A stretch of 64,000 bases of DNA from Calothrix sp. PCC 6303. GTDB lineage: Bacteria > Cyanobacteriota > Cyanobacteriia > Cyanobacteriales > Nostocaceae. The stretch lies in the NCBI RefSeq assembly GCF_000317435.1, contig NC_019751.1:2294001-2358000 (forward strand), in the 5' to 3' direction. The notes beneath the pieces are model-generated. The model did no database searches and had not been told where the DNA came from. It worked only from the letters and a program-made list of their open reading frames with translations. Both the position numbers and the translations under genes were made by a program. Shown in pieces: positions 36,419 through 47,193 of the stretch (its first letter is position 1; each line of letters opens with the position of its first letter).

Positions 36419-38245
36419 TTGAAAAGTAAAATTGATAGTGTCAAGAATATAATCTCTCATTTAGTCAAAACTTTTCAGTTAGTTTTTGCTGCATCTGGAT
36501 TTTGGACTATAGCCTGGATGGTGATGCTGTTAGTGCAAGGTATATTACCAGCTATATCAATCACACTAATTCGAGAAGTAGTAGATAATTTAGTTTCAGT
36601 CAGTGGAAATGGTGTTTCTAGCGATACAGTTCAAAAGCTGATTATACCCATAGGATTGATGGCGGGTGTGATGCTGGTGGGGGAATTTTTTAACACGTCG
36701 GGTGAATGGATTCGCACGGCACAATCGGAATTAGTCAGCGACAAAATTACGAAGTTGATTCATGAAAAATCTCTGGCTGTGGATTATGGGTTTTACGAAC
36801 ATTCAGAATATAATGATAAGCTGAACCGAGCCAGGGAAGGGGCAACTGGACGGTCGCTAGGTTTGTTGGAAAATATGGGAAATTTAGTGCAAAATACTGT
36901 CACATTAATAGTGATGGCTGCTATTTTGCTTCCCTATGGTCTTTGGTTGCCGACTATTTTAATCATTAGTTCTTTCCCTGCTTTTTATGTATTGTTGTAT
37001 TTAAGCAAGGTTCAATATAAGTGGTCTCAAAAAACTACCACTGATCGTCGCTGGTTGATGTATTATGACTATCTACTTACCAATAGTGCAACAGCGGCAG
37101 AATTACGATTATTTGATTTTGCTGATTACTTTCAAAATTCTTATCATAATCTACGCAAACGATTACGAAAAGAACAATTTAAATTATTAAAGCTACAAAC
37201 TATTGGTCGCATTATCGCAGCAATCTTTGCTTTATCAATGACTGGTGTAGCCCTAGGTTGGATGGGAAGACAAGTATTATTAGGTATTCTTACTTTGGGT
37301 GATTTGGCGTTATTTTTCCAAGCATTCAATCAGGGGCAGGGTATTGTTAAAGAACTAATGAGTAGTTTAGGACAGATATATCGCAACAGTTTATTTATTG
37401 GTAATTTATTTGAGTTTTTACAAATAGAACCAAAAATTGTAGATCCACTTCAACCTCTTGCTGTACCGTCAAAAGTTCAGCAAGGAATCAAGTTTTGTCA
37501 GGTGACTTTCCGTTATCCTGGTAATGAAGAATCTGTGTTAGAGGATTTTAGCTTAACATTACCATCTGGAAAAATAGTGGCGATTGTTGGTGATAATGGG
37601 GCTGGAAAAAGTACACTTATCAAGTTACTATGTCGCTTCTACGATCCGGATTCTGGAAGTATTGAATTAGATGGAATTGATATCCGTCAGTTTTCAGTGA
37701 AAGCTTTTCGGAAGTTAATTACTGTTTTGTTTCAATCTTATATTCCCTATTACACTACGGCTGGTGAAAATATTGCTTTGGGTGATATTAATGCTGTGTC
37801 GAATCAAAAGGATATTGAAGTAGCTGCAAAATCTTCGGGGATTCACGATAAGATAACTCGTTTAAGTCTTGGTTATAATTCAATGCTGGGTAAATTATTC
37901 CCAGATGGGCATGATTTAAGTGGTGGACAATGGCAACGTTTAGCATTAGCTAGGGCTTTCTTTCGTCGCGCTCAGGTTATTATTCTAGATGAACCAACTA
38001 GTGCGATGGATCCTTGGGCTGAAAATGATTGGTTAGATAGATTTAGGGCTTTAGCTAATGGGAGAACGGCGATTGTGATTACTCATCGTTTCACGTTAGC
38101 GATGCGGGCTGATATTATTCATGTTATGCGTAGTGGGAAAATCGTTGAGTCTGGTAATCATGAGGAGTTACTGGCTTTGGATGGGTTGTATGCTCAATCT
38201 TGGAATTCACAGATGGAAACTAGTTGGGAGAAAACAACAGCCTAA
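36419..38245 (+). CDS. ABC exporter (permease-ATPase fusion) of the lasso-type locus
   Basis: 608 residues; half-transporter with about six membrane helices, then Walker A GDNGAGKST, signature LSGGQ, Walker B IILDEP and the H-loop THR. There is no C39 peptidase domain, fitting a lasso D-type exporter that ships an already cut product. The start appears to be TTG (36419), with AAGG about 11 bases upstream; the next ATG would remove the first membrane segment. Same strand as the precursor and kinase. Confidence 0.85.
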   Translation: MKSKIDSVKNIISHLVKTFQLVFAASGFWTIAWMVMLLVQGILPAISITLIREVVDNLVSVSGNGVSSDTVQKLIIPIGLMAGVMLVGEFFNTSGEWIRTAQSELVSDKITKLIHEKSLAVDYGFYEHSEYNDKLNRAREGATGRSLGLLENMGNLVQNTVTLIVMAAILLPYGLWLPTILIISSFPAFYVLLYLSKVQYKWSQKTTTDRRWLMYYDYLLTNSATAAELRLFDFADYFQNSYHNLRKRLRKEQFKLLKLQTIGRIIAAIFALSMTGVALGWMGRQVLLGILTLGDLALFFQAFNQGQGIVKELMSSLGQIYRNSLFIGNLFEFLQIEPKIVDPLQPLAVPSKVQQGIKFCQVTFRYPGNEESVLEDFSLTLPSGKIVAIVGDNGAGKSTLIKLLCRFYDPDSGSIELDGIDIRQFSVKAFRKLITVLFQSYIPYYTTAGENIALGDINAVSNQKDIEVAAKSSGIHDKITRLSLGYNSMLGKLFPDGHDLSGGQWQRLALARAFFRRAQVIILDEPTSAMDPWAENDWLDRFRALANGRTAIVITHRFTLAMRADIIHVMRSGKIVESGNHEELLALDGLYAQSWNSQMETSWEKTTA

Positions 38246-38420
38246 TTTTTATAGTTATGAATTTTGATAATGATAATAGTTGTATATGTGATGCTAAAAA
38301 GGTGATTTAGACGAATAAGCGATCGCACTCTTCCTCAAACAGCATTTTACGGATAAATTACTAAGTTAAACCATCTTGTGGTAATCTATTCGGAATTTGA
38401 GTGTTGCAAAGGCAGGGAAA

Positions 38421-39503
38421 ATGACTAAGCTGCGGGTAGGTTTGCTATTTGGTGGTCGTTCGGGTGAACATGAGGTGTCACTCAAGTCTGCAAAGGCGAT
38501 TTCTGGGGCTTTAAGTGCTGGTGCAAATGCCCAAAAGTATGAAGTTATCCCTTTTTACATCCAAAAAGATGGTAAATGGCAAGCTGGAGATACTGCGCTA
38601 CAGGTTTTAACTTCCGGTACTTCTATCCAAAATCTGTCTGCATCTGCTAATTTGTGGGAATTGCCAGCCGAAAGTGCAAATATTGATGTCTGGTTTCCGA
38701 TTCTCCATGGTCCGAATGGGGAGGATGGAACGATTCAAGGGTTGTTAACTTTGATGCAGGTTCCCTACGTGGGTTCTGGGGTGTTGGGTTCTGCTGCGGG
38801 AATGGATAAAATTGCGATGAAGTCTGTTTTCGCGCAAGCTGGTTTATCCCAAGTGAAGTATCAAGTTGTCACAAGGGCTGAAGTTTATTCTAATCCCTGT
38901 GTGTTTCCTAAGTTGTGCGAACGGATTGAAGCAGAATTAGACTATCCTTGTTTTGTCAAACCTGCAAATCTAGGATCTTCGGTGGGTATTGCGAAGGTAC
39001 GTAATCGTCAAGAATTGGAAGCAGCTTTGGATAGTGCTGCTAGTTATGACAGAAGAATTATTGTGGAAGCTGGAGTAATTGCCAGGGAAGTTGAATGCGC
39101 TGTGTTGGGAAATGATCAGCCTAAGGCTTCTGTTATCGGTGAAATTACTTTCAGTAGTGATTTTTATGATTATGAAACAAAGTATACTGAAGGGAAAGCT
39201 GATTTGCATATCCCTGCACCACTTCCTGAAGATGTAAGTCGGAAAATTCAGGAGATGGCAATTCAGGCATTTATTGCTATCGATGCGGCTGGTTTATCGC
39301 GGGTTGACTTTTTCTATGTGGAGTCAACTGGAGAAATTTTTATCAATGAAATCAATACTTTACCAGGTTTTACTGCCACAAGTATGTATCCCCAACTTTG
39401 GGCAAACACAGGTGTCCCTTTCCCAGAATTAGTTGATCAATTAATTAAATTTGCTTTGGAAAGACATGCGCTGACTCCTATAGATGGCAATAAAAATACT
39501 TAA
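38421..39503 (+). CDS. ddl: D-alanine--D-alanine ligase
   Basis: About 360 residues from the ATG at 38421 (an upstream TTG at 38397 adds eight poorly conserved residues). [45 protein letters not shown] and [17 protein letters not shown] are diagnostic of Ddl (ATP-grasp). It makes the D-Ala-D-Ala dipeptide for peptidoglycan. Marks the return to conserved chromosome after the RiPP island. Confidence 0.95.
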   Translation: MTKLRVGLLFGGRSGEHEVSLKSAKAISGALSAGANAQKYEVIPFYIQKDGKWQAGDTALQVLTSGTSIQNLSASANLWELPAESANIDVWFPILHGPNGEDGTIQGLLTLMQVPYVGSGVLGSAAGMDKIAMKSVFAQAGLSQVKYQVVTRAEVYSNPCVFPKLCERIEAELDYPCFVKPANLGSSVGIAKVRNRQELEAALDSAASYDRRIIVEAGVIAREVECAVLGNDQPKASVIGEITFSSDFYDYETKYTEGKADLHIPAPLPEDVSRKIQEMAIQAFIAIDAAGLSRVDFFYVESTGEIFINEINTLPGFTATSMYPQLWANTGVPFPELVDQLIKFALERHALTPIDGNKNT

Positions 39504-39666
39504 GTTTTTTAAAACCAAGTATTCTATATTTGTTCAGTAAACCTATTGATTTAGGTGATGATGCTTGGGATAATGCTACTAATATCCCAAAAATACTACG
39601 GATATTTAAGATGTAACACCTCCGGTACAATTAGTTATCGGAGGGGCATAAATCCGCAACATCATC

Positions 39667-40314
39667 ATGGAAAAAAACGAGACAGTACAAGAGCATTCGT
39701 CAGAAGCATCTGCTCCTGAACCTGATATAGCAACGGTAAAATCCAAACCAAATGGGACGTTGGATTTTCTGCAACGTTTAGTTATTTATTGTCCATGGCT
39801 TTTGGTGGTAATTCTGCTAGGATTGTTTATTGGCGGCAGTGTTGTATCGTTAAATAGTTTGATTACTGTAGAAGATACACAACCAAAGCAGACATCTGAA
39901 GCTGAAATAGCAGAAGTTGTTAATCCCATTGTTGCACCATCTGAAAATACTAACCCAATACCCCTTTGGATGGTGGGTGCGATCGCATTAAGTTGTGCAA
40001 GTGGTTGTGTGGTAATTTTGAGGTGGCTAAATCGCCCTGTTCATATTCAAACCACCCATAAACATGTAAACCGTTATCAAGCGCGTTTGGCACAGCGTCG
40101 TCAACGGGATATAGAAACCAGTGTTTCTAAGAATACACTTCTAATGGTACCACCACCTCAAGTCAAGGAACCTACACCACAACCAAGATTAATCAAGAAA
40201 AATAAGCAAATGGTGACAATTTTACCAGCAATGCAAAACCAGGTTGTGGGTAGTAATGAATCGTTAGCTGAATCTATGGATATTAGGAAACAAAACGGTA
40301 GCCGACTTCTTTAA
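39667..40314 (+). CDS. Hypothetical membrane protein, 215 residues
   Basis: Acidic N terminus, two membrane helices (about 39-63 and 101-121), then a basic cytoplasmic tail (HKHVNRYQARLAQRRQRD) and a Gln/Pro-rich end. It follows ddl on the same strand, 163 bases away. A gene of this type next to ddl suggests, but does not show, a cell-envelope role. No family recognised. Confidence 0.6.
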   Translation: MEKNETVQEHSSEASAPEPDIATVKSKPNGTLDFLQRLVIYCPWLLVVILLGLFIGGSVVSLNSLITVEDTQPKQTSEAEIAEVVNPIVAPSENTNPIPLWMVGAIALSCASGCVVILRWLNRPVHIQTTHKHVNRYQARLAQRRQRDIETSVSKNTLLMVPPPQVKEPTPQPRLIKKNKQMVTILPAMQNQVVGSNESLAESMDIRKQNGSRLL

Positions 40315-40409
40315 AAGGGAATGAGAATAGGTAAATTCTTATACTGAACAAGTTAATTTTGTGCATCTGGGAAAAGTTAAGTTTACAACTTTGTTATCCC
40401 GCGATTTTT

Positions 40410-40898
40410 CTAGTATTTCAAACCTCGATAAATACGTTTTTTCAACCCTTCTGTTTTTCTCTCTAAAGCTATGTGGAGTGAGTTATTCTCATTCGTACTA
40501 ACCTTATACATGTTTCCTCGATAAGTCATAATTTTTTCTCTAGTGACTGATGGGGACTTTATTTTAGAAGCAGAGTTTGCTTCAAAGCTAGTTTCATTTT
40601 CAGATGTAGCAGACGGTTGCTGAAATTGTACTTCAGTGGGGGTTGATGCTGTTTGAATTGCATCCATAACTGCCTTAAATGGTTGTGATAACCACAGCGT
40701 CAGGACAATCCCATCTTGCACCAATAAACATTTAATCCCTTGCTTTTGGTATTCTTGACACATTCGTTCAGCTGCAATTTGAACACGCTGAGAAAATGAG
40801 ATGCTGCGAGAGTAAGATATACCTCTCAAAACAAAGTTATCTAGATTTGATTTTACTGCTCCCATGCTAACTAGTTCTTCTACTAAAATAGGCTGCAT
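40410..40898 (-). CDS. Conserved cyanobacterial hypothetical protein with DUF4278-like C terminus
   Basis: 162 residues. The N-terminal 75 residues are a compact alpha/beta unit (RVQIAAERMCQEYQKQGIK, CLLVQDGIVLTLWL). A Ser/Thr-rich linker follows, then MTYRGNMYKV ... RIYRGLKY, which matches the YRG...YRG layout of DUF4278. Function unknown; monocistronic. Confidence 0.6.
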   Translation of the reverse strand: MQPILVEELVSMGAVKSNLDNFVLRGISYSRSISFSQRVQIAAERMCQEYQKQGIKCLLVQDGIVLTLWLSQPFKAVMDAIQTASTPTEVQFQQPSATSENETSFEANSASKIKSPSVTREKIMTYRGNMYKVSTNENNSLHIALERKTEGLKKRIYRGLKY

Positions 40899-41360
40899 AA
40901 TTTCAGCAATCCTTATAATAATTTACATAATTAGCATATCAGCTTTAATTGAAACAAAATATACAATGAAAACGAAATTGTATGTTTTTCTTTTTGTGTA
41001 AGGGCGATTATTCAGTTGGTGATATACTCCTGTAAAGTTCGGCGTAAATAAGCCAACCATTACAAACAGACAAAAAGCTTGTTTTATTCGCTTTATTCCT
41101 TAGGTTCCTCTCCGCGTCTACTTAATTCTGCCTTCACGTACTAGTAAAGTATGGGGTAATTAAACCCCCAAAAATGGTTAATAAGCTGTGGCGCATTTAA
41201 TTTGTATATTTAGACGCGGGCAAGACTTCGACGTGAGCGCTCAGTCCTTACCTCCGGTACACTTCGTTCCGACAGGCTCAGGAACCATCGAACGCTGTCC
41301 GCACTACAATAACTCTATGTTTTCCATTTATACAATTTAGCTGCACATCAGCTGATCTAA
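40899..41360. repeat. Intergenic repeat cluster
   Basis: No gene. It includes the near-palindrome GGGGTAATTAAACCCCC (41153-41169) and CGCTCAGTCCTTACC...GCTCAGGAACCATCG (about 41240-41290). Both are diverged forms of units at 24955-25065. Assembled from dispersed repeats. Confidence 0.55.
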
Positions 41361-42389
41361 TTAATACCTAATTCTTGGATCAATGTAAGCATTGAGGATA
41401 TCAATGGCAATACTTGCTGTCACAACAATCGCTCCAAAAAATACCATAATTCCCTGTACCATAGGATAATCCCGCTCATTGATTGCTTCATATAATCGGT
41501 TTGCTAAACCGGGCCATGAGAATGTGACTTCTGTTAAAATTGCACCACCCAGTAGTGATGCGAAAGTTAATCCTAATACTGTAATTACTGGAATGAGGGC
41601 ATTTTTTAAAGCGTGGGAAATAAGAATTTTGTTTTCAGAGATACCTCTAGCCCTAGCTGCTTCCACGTAGTCAGCTTGTAGTGTTTGTTTTAAATTCACC
41701 CGCACAATTCGCTCAAAAATACCACTTAACAGAACACCTAAAGTACAGCTTGGTAAGATTAAATATTGAACTGCTGTAAAAAACTCAGCGAATTTCCCAC
41801 CCAACAAACTATCAATTGTATATAAACCAGTAATTCTAACTGGTGCCTCTAAAGTTGCGGGAAAACGAGTTCCTAAAGGTAGTAAATCTAAGCCAACAGC
41901 AAAGATTAATTGTAAAATCATTCCTGCCCAAAACATCGGCAAAGCATAGGTAATAATCCCAAATAATCGCCCACCGACATCTAAAGCTGTACCGGGACGA
42001 GAGGCAGAAATAGTCCCCACTGTTACACCAACAACCAAAGCGACAATGATACTAAATACAGCTAATTCGGCAGTTGCTGGAAAGTATTCTCCAATAATAT
42101 CCCAAACTGATTTTCCGCGACTAGTTATGGATTTTCCCATATCAAATTTGAGGAATAAATTAGTTAAATAGTTGAGATATTGCAACCATATAGGTAAGTC
42201 TAATCCTAGTTGTTTTCTCATTGTTTCTTTGGCAGCTTCTGGTGCGCGTCCACCCAAAATTGCATCTACAGGATCACCTGGTGTTGCCCTCAGTAGAAGG
42301 AAAACCATAGTGACAATTGTTAATAGTTGCAGTGGTGCTAAAAATAACCTAGTGGTTATGTAGTATGTAAGAGCTTTGGAACGAGACAT
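41361..42389 (-). CDS. ABC transporter permease, DppB/OppB type
   Basis: 342 residues, about six membrane helices. LLRATPGDPVDAILGGRAPE in the N-terminal part, the inner-membrane coupling motif EAARARGISENKILISHALKNA and the final DILNAYIDPRIRY are typical of peptide/nickel/opine-type permeases. It lies downstream of the binding protein on the same strand, 78 bases away with a hairpin between. The second permease and ATPases are not in the window. Confidence 0.9.
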   Translation of the reverse strand: MSRSKALTYYITTRLFLAPLQLLTIVTMVFLLLRATPGDPVDAILGGRAPEAAKETMRKQLGLDLPIWLQYLNYLTNLFLKFDMGKSITSRGKSVWDIIGEYFPATAELAVFSIIVALVVGVTVGTISASRPGTALDVGGRLFGIITYALPMFWAGMILQLIFAVGLDLLPLGTRFPATLEAPVRITGLYTIDSLLGGKFAEFFTAVQYLILPSCTLGVLLSGIFERIVRVNLKQTLQADYVEAARARGISENKILISHALKNALIPVITVLGLTFASLLGGAILTEVTFSWPGLANRLYEAINERDYPMVQGIMVFFGAIVVTASIAIDILNAYIDPRIRY

Positions 42390-42424
42390 AAGTTATGCTG
42401 GGGCTAATTTGGCGATAAATATAG

Positions 42425-42448
42425 AGAGACGTGACATATCACGTCTCT
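42425..42448. other. Hairpin between binding-protein and permease genes
   Basis: AGAGACGTGA-CATA-TCACGTCTCT, perfect 10-bp stem. Resembles other GAGACG-containing repeats in this window and may reduce permease expression relative to the binding protein. Confidence 0.55.
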
Positions 42449-42467
42449 ACAGGGTTTGTAGAAATTT

Positions 42468-44105
42468 TTAACCTTTTTTAATGTCACTATAAATCAAAAG
42501 TTGACTAGCATCTTGGGCAACACCTTTGATGCCGTTTTGGGCAAAGAGGAAATCTTGACCCTGCCATAGGGGAATATATGCTACATCTTTAGCAAGGATG
42601 TCTTGGATTTCGGCAAAGATTTGTTTGCGCTTGGTGGAATCTTGTTCTTTGCGCTGTGCCTCGATTAGTTTGTTCATGCGATCGCTATAGTAAAATGATC
42701 CTTGGGAAACGCTGCCTCCTTTTTCACATCCTTTTGCATCTGTACCCTTTTCACACTGCAAAAATGGCTGAACATAATTATCAGCGTCTAAAAAGTCTGG
42801 ATACCACTCAATTAAAGCAGCAGGATAAATTCCTTGGGAGATATTTTTATAAACTGTGGTGGAGTCCACACCATTGGTTTCAATTACTAACATTCCATCC
42901 ATTGTTTTTTGGGCAATGGCTTTAATTACTAGCGCTGTCAAAGCTGTTTTTGGGACATTTGAACGATATACAAGTTCAATGGTTGCTGGATTTTTTTCAG
43001 AGAAACCAGCTTGCTTTAATAGCTGTTTGGCTTTTTCCGGATTGCCATCACCATATTGTTCTTTAAATACTGGTTTATACACATCAAATGTGTTAGGAAT
43101 TATGCTATATAGTGGCTGTGCTTGACCATATAAAACCCTTTCCAAGGTGAGGGGACGGTTGATCATTGCCGCTAATGCTTGCCGAACCAAAGGGTTATCT
43201 AAAGGCTTTTGATTCCGATTTACAGCCATCAAGGACACTACACTACCTTTATTTTTTAAAGCTTGCCAGTCTCCTTGTTGAGCGATTTTTTCCAAACTCT
43301 GAATTTGATCTGCATCCATTGATGAACCTGCCACATCAAGGGATTTTTTGCGAAAAGCGTTATATAAATTTACACCACTACTCAAAACTTGAATTGTTAC
43401 ACCTTGATTAATTGGTTTCTCACCCCAATATTTATCAAAAATGTCTAGCTGAATTTTATCACTGGCAAACTTTGTTAATTTATAGGGTCCCGTACCAACA
43501 AATATATTTGGATTAAACTTACCTTCACCAACTGTATAACTTTTGGGTGATACCGCACAAACTCCTGCAAACGCTAATAATGAAGGAAAAGCAGCAAATT
43601 GTTGTTTTAATTGAATTGTAATTTCGTAATCGCCCGTATCTTCTACTGATTTAACAATATCTCCCAGTAAAAACGCTGGTTTGCCACCATTTTGGGAAAA
43701 CCTTTCCAAACTCAATTTCATCGCTTTGGCATTGAACACTTCCCCATCATGGAAAACAACACCCTGACGTAAAGGAATGGTGTAAGTTAAGCCATCAGCA
43801 CTGATTGTAGGGAAAGCTGTAGCTAGTTGAGGTTTGATATTGGTGCTACCAACTTCGTAAGTATAAAGTCTATCGCTCATATTGTAAATCAAACCGAGGG
43901 ATCCAGTTTCATAGGCATCAGCCGGATCTAAAGTTCGTGGTTTATTCGTCGTCCCGATAATAATCCGATTGTCTTTAGTCCCAGATAAATCACCAGGTTG
44001 TGGACTTTTAGCACAAGCAACCAAGAGTAATAAACATAGACAAAATAAACTAATAATTTGTTTAGTTCGGGCAAAAGGTTTTCCAGCAAATGGCAACCAA
44101 TACAT
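42468..44105 (-). CDS. Peptide/nickel-type ABC transporter substrate-binding lipoprotein (SBP family 5)
   Basis: 545 residues. The N terminus is basic, then hydrophobic with a lipobox LLLVACAKSP (Cys lipidation). GTTNKPRTLDPADAYETG, GVVFHDGEVFNAKAMKLS and FVGTGPYKL are family-5 binding-protein signatures. It should capture oligopeptides or similar solutes in the periplasm for the DppB-type permease downstream. Specificity cannot be read. Confidence 0.9.
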   Translation of the reverse strand: MYWLPFAGKPFARTKQIISLFCLCLLLLVACAKSPQPGDLSGTKDNRIIIGTTNKPRTLDPADAYETGSLGLIYNMSDRLYTYEVGSTNIKPQLATAFPTISADGLTYTIPLRQGVVFHDGEVFNAKAMKLSLERFSQNGGKPAFLLGDIVKSVEDTGDYEITIQLKQQFAAFPSLLAFAGVCAVSPKSYTVGEGKFNPNIFVGTGPYKLTKFASDKIQLDIFDKYWGEKPINQGVTIQVLSSGVNLYNAFRKKSLDVAGSSMDADQIQSLEKIAQQGDWQALKNKGSVVSLMAVNRNQKPLDNPLVRQALAAMINRPLTLERVLYGQAQPLYSIIPNTFDVYKPVFKEQYGDGNPEKAKQLLKQAGFSEKNPATIELVYRSNVPKTALTALVIKAIAQKTMDGMLVIETNGVDSTTVYKNISQGIYPAALIEWYPDFLDADNYVQPFLQCEKGTDAKGCEKGGSVSQGSFYYSDRMNKLIEAQRKEQDSTKRKQIFAEIQDILAKDVAYIPLWQGQDFLFAQNGIKGVAQDASQLLIYSDIKKG

Positions 44106-44403
44106 AGAATCTACTATTTTAAAGTCAATGGTGAGAGATCATACTATAAAAGCGTTAACATCATTGATTTTTTTTAATAAACGTAGCGGTTGGTTATGAA
44201 AGAAAAGTGATAAGTGTATAATAAAAGTATCAGGGTAAATATGCAGTATAAATAATTAAAAGATTATGTATGTATATTACGAAAACCCAAATGTATGTAG
44301 AGACATTCCATCAGAACATGTTCCTTGGTATCCTATTTCTTTCGATGAAAATACAGCTTCAATCGCCGTTTGTACCTGATTCACCATCACCTGTAGCGTT
44401 ATT

Positions 44404-44754
44404 GTGAACAGCAATAGTGAGAGCAAAGCTGTGAAATATTTCTTTTTGTCTGAAGGATGGACTGTTGGTAGAGTCTGGTCATTTGATGGATTATGGCAGG
44501 TGATGGCATGGCGGCGGGAACCTAAAATTGAGCGCATGGACTTATGCCTGATTGAAGAAAGTGAAGTTTTATGGCTTTATTGTGTCGAAGATGCCATTAT
44601 CACCATCGAAGTCAAGCCCAGTACCCCCGTAGCGAATCAAACAATTGGGCAGGTTACTCTCAAGCGACTAATTAGTGCTGAACAAGTTTTAGAAAGACTA
44701 GCAAATGGCGCAACCAGTTGTGCTATGGAAAACTTCCAAGCTGTAATTCAGTAA
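44404..44754 (+). CDS. Conserved hypothetical protein, 116 residues
   Basis: Starts with GTG (no ATG in the N-terminal part). VKYFFLSEGWTVGRVWSFDG and QVMAWRREPKIERMDLCLIE look like a conserved cyanobacterial fold. No motif of known function. It is 408 bases upstream of psbB on the same strand; the gap carries the psbB promoter and no gene I can see. Confidence 0.6.
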   Translation: MNSNSESKAVKYFFLSEGWTVGRVWSFDGLWQVMAWRREPKIERMDLCLIEESEVLWLYCVEDAIITIEVKPSTPVANQTIGQVTLKRLISAEQVLERLANGATSCAMENFQAVIQ

Positions 44755-45162
44755 CAATTCTTAACACAAAAAATCAGATTCCGAGTGCTTGGTAATTGGC
44801 TGGATGAATTAGGCGATCGCATATTCGTAAGAACGATGAAAAACGGGCATTTCAGGGATTTGGTAGGGTAAGATCCCAAGCCAGATTCAGCCACCATCCA
44901 CTGCCAAATTACCAGGTTTCAGGCTCCAGAGATGCTTGCAAACGGAGCCAGCAATAGTTACACTTTTTAAAACATTCTCATTTTTGTACTGGCAAATTTC
45001 ATCTCTTGGGAGTACATCTCCTCAGAGGTTGTAAACACTGCCAGTTAACCACAATGTCCGCTCTATTTTTAAGACAACACTGTGGAAGAGCAGTAGCTCT
45101 CGTCATAAACAAATAACTGAAAATTTCTTTGTAAACAAGCTCATCTAGGAGGCGCGTAGTCA

Positions 45163-46692
45163 ATGGGACTACCCTGGTACCGAGTACACACAGTCGTTCT
45201 GAACGACCCAGGACGGTTGATTTCCGTACACTTAATGCATACAGCCCTAGTTTCTGGCTGGGCTGGTTCGATGGCTTTATACGAACTGGCTATTTTTGAC
45301 CCTAGCGATGTGGTTTTAAACCCCATGTGGCGACAAGGGATGTTCGTATTACCCTTTATGGCACGGTTGGGCGTTGTTGGCTCATGGGGCGGTTGGAATG
45401 TAGTTGGCGACCCCACCTACACCCCCGGCTTCTGGTCATTTGAAGGCGTTGCAGCTGCCCAAATTGTCCTTTCTGGATTGCTATTTTTAGCAGCAGTTTG
45501 GCACTGGGTTTACTGGGATTTGGAACTTTTCCAAGATCCACGTACAGGAGAAGCAGCCCTAGATTTACCAAAAATGTTTGGCATTCACCTGTTCCTTTCT
45601 GGCTTACTTTGCTTCGGTTTTGGTGCATTCCACCTCACCGGATTATTTGGACCAGGGATGTGGATCTCCGATGCTTACGGTATAACAGGACATATTCAGG
45701 GAGTCGCACCGGAATGGGGACCTTCTGGATTTAACCCATTTAACCCCGGTGGTGTGGTTGCTCACCACATTGCTGCTGGTGTAGTTGGGATTATCGCTGG
45801 TTTATTCCACTTGACAGTACGACCCCCCGAACGGCTTTACAAAGCCCTCCGGATGGGTAACATCGAAACCGTACTCTCTAGTAGTATCGCCGCAGTATTC
45901 TTTGCCGCTTTCATCGTCGCTGGTACCATGTGGTACGGTAGCGCAACTACCCCGATTGAATTGTTTGGACCAACCCGCTATCAGTGGGATCAAGGATACT
46001 TTAAGCAAGAAATCGAGCGCCGTGTTCAAGCTGGAATTGCCTATGGTGCTAGCCCAGAACAAGCTTGGTCACAAATACCTGAGAAACTAGCCTTCTACGA
46101 CTACGTTGGTAACAGCCCTGCAAAAGGTGGTTTGTTCCGCGTTGGTCCAATGGTCAAAGGTGATGGTATTGCCCAATCTTGGCAAGGACACGGAGTATTT
46201 AAGGATGCAGATGGTAGAGAATTGACAGTACGTCGTCTACCTAACTTCTTTGAAACATTCCCAGTATTATTAACAGATGCTGATGGAGTTGTTCGTGCTG
46301 ACATTCCTTTCCGTCGTGCGGAATCCAGAAGCAGCTTTGAACAAGCTGGTATCAGTGTTAGTTTCTACGGTGGAAACTTGAATGGTAAAACCTTCACAGA
46401 CCCCGCAGACGTGAAGAAATACGCTCGTAAAGCTCAAGGTGGCGAAATCTTTGAATTCGACCGGGAAACCTTGAATTCTGACGGTGTATTCCGCACCAGT
46501 CCTCGTGGTTGGTTTACCTTCGGACATGCAGTCTTTGCACTTTTATTCTTCTTTGGTCACATTTGGCACGGCGCTCGGACAATTTACCGAGATGTATTTG
46601 CTGGTGTAGAAGCCGATATGGAAGAACAAGTAGAATGGGGACGCTTCCAAAAAGTGGGAGACAGATCCACTCGTCGGAAGGAAGCTGTATAG
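45163..46692 (+). CDS. psbB: Photosystem II chlorophyll-binding protein CP47
   Basis: 509 residues, full length. Starts [19 protein letters not shown], with six membrane helices, paired His ligands (for example [10 protein letters not shown] and VAHHIAAG), the large lumenal loop between helices five and six and the C-terminal [18 protein letters not shown]. Core antenna of PSII in the thylakoid membrane. AGGAGG lies 10 bases before the ATG. It is followed by psbT. Confidence 0.98.
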   Translation: MGLPWYRVHTVVLNDPGRLISVHLMHTALVSGWAGSMALYELAIFDPSDVVLNPMWRQGMFVLPFMARLGVVGSWGGWNVVGDPTYTPGFWSFEGVAAAQIVLSGLLFLAAVWHWVYWDLELFQDPRTGEAALDLPKMFGIHLFLSGLLCFGFGAFHLTGLFGPGMWISDAYGITGHIQGVAPEWGPSGFNPFNPGGVVAHHIAAGVVGIIAGLFHLTVRPPERLYKALRMGNIETVLSSSIAAVFFAAFIVAGTMWYGSATTPIELFGPTRYQWDQGYFKQEIERRVQAGIAYGASPEQAWSQIPEKLAFYDYVGNSPAKGGLFRVGPMVKGDGIAQSWQGHGVFKDADGRELTVRRLPNFFETFPVLLTDADGVVRADIPFRRAESRSSFEQAGISVSFYGGNLNGKTFTDPADVKKYARKAQGGEIFEFDRETLNSDGVFRTSPRGWFTFGHAVFALLFFFGHIWHGARTIYRDVFAGVEADMEEQVEWGRFQKVGDRSTRRKEAV

Positions 46693-46780
46693 CACCTTTC
46701 GTGACGAATTTATTTAAAGAATGGTCACAAGACCATTCTTTCGTAGTTTTATTAGCAAAAACAGCAGGAAACTTTTAAGT

Positions 46781-46891
46781 ATGGAAAGCATTGCTTATAT
46801 TCTAGTTTTCACTCTGGCTCTGGGAACAATCTTTTTTGCGATCGCATTCCGCGAACCACCCCGGATTCAAACTAAGAAAGAAGAAAAATAG
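46781..46891 (+). CDS. psbT: Photosystem II protein PsbT
   Basis: 36 residues: [20 protein letters not shown] then [16 protein letters not shown]. One membrane helix with a basic tail, exactly the size and sequence type of PsbT, which sits at the PSII dimer interface. 88 bases after psbB, followed by a strong terminator. Confidence 0.95.
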   Translation: MESIAYILVFTLALGTIFFAIAFREPPRIQTKKEEK

Positions 46892-46936
46892 ATCACTCCC
46901 TACTTCCCAATAGAAATAGTGATATCACACTCCAAA

Positions 46937-46984
46937 CAACCCGTTGCTCTAAATCTTGACAGAACAGAGCAACGGTTGTTTTTT
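46937..46984 (+). terminator. Rho-independent terminator of psbB-psbT
   Basis: CAACCCGTTGCTCT pairs with AGAGCAACGGTTG (one bulged C), followed by TTTTTT. Stem of about 13 bp located 45 bases after the psbT stop codon. Confidence 0.85.
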
Positions 46985-47193
46985 GGTACCACATTGGTAT
47001 TAAAATTTAATCTCACTACCAAAACTAAAAATCTGATATGATTAAGTATTTGGAAGTTGATTCAAGTTAGAATCATATTTTCCAGGCTAGGATGAACAAA
47101 GATGCAGGTGGAGACAGCCAAATGGGCAGAACTTGCATGTACATCGCTAGGAGGTATTAACATTACGGAGACGAAAACCGGGAAACAATTAGC

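Noticed and set aside
45141-46527. Several minus- and alternate-frame ORFs over psbB
   Set aside because: Shadows of the strongly conserved CP47 frame.
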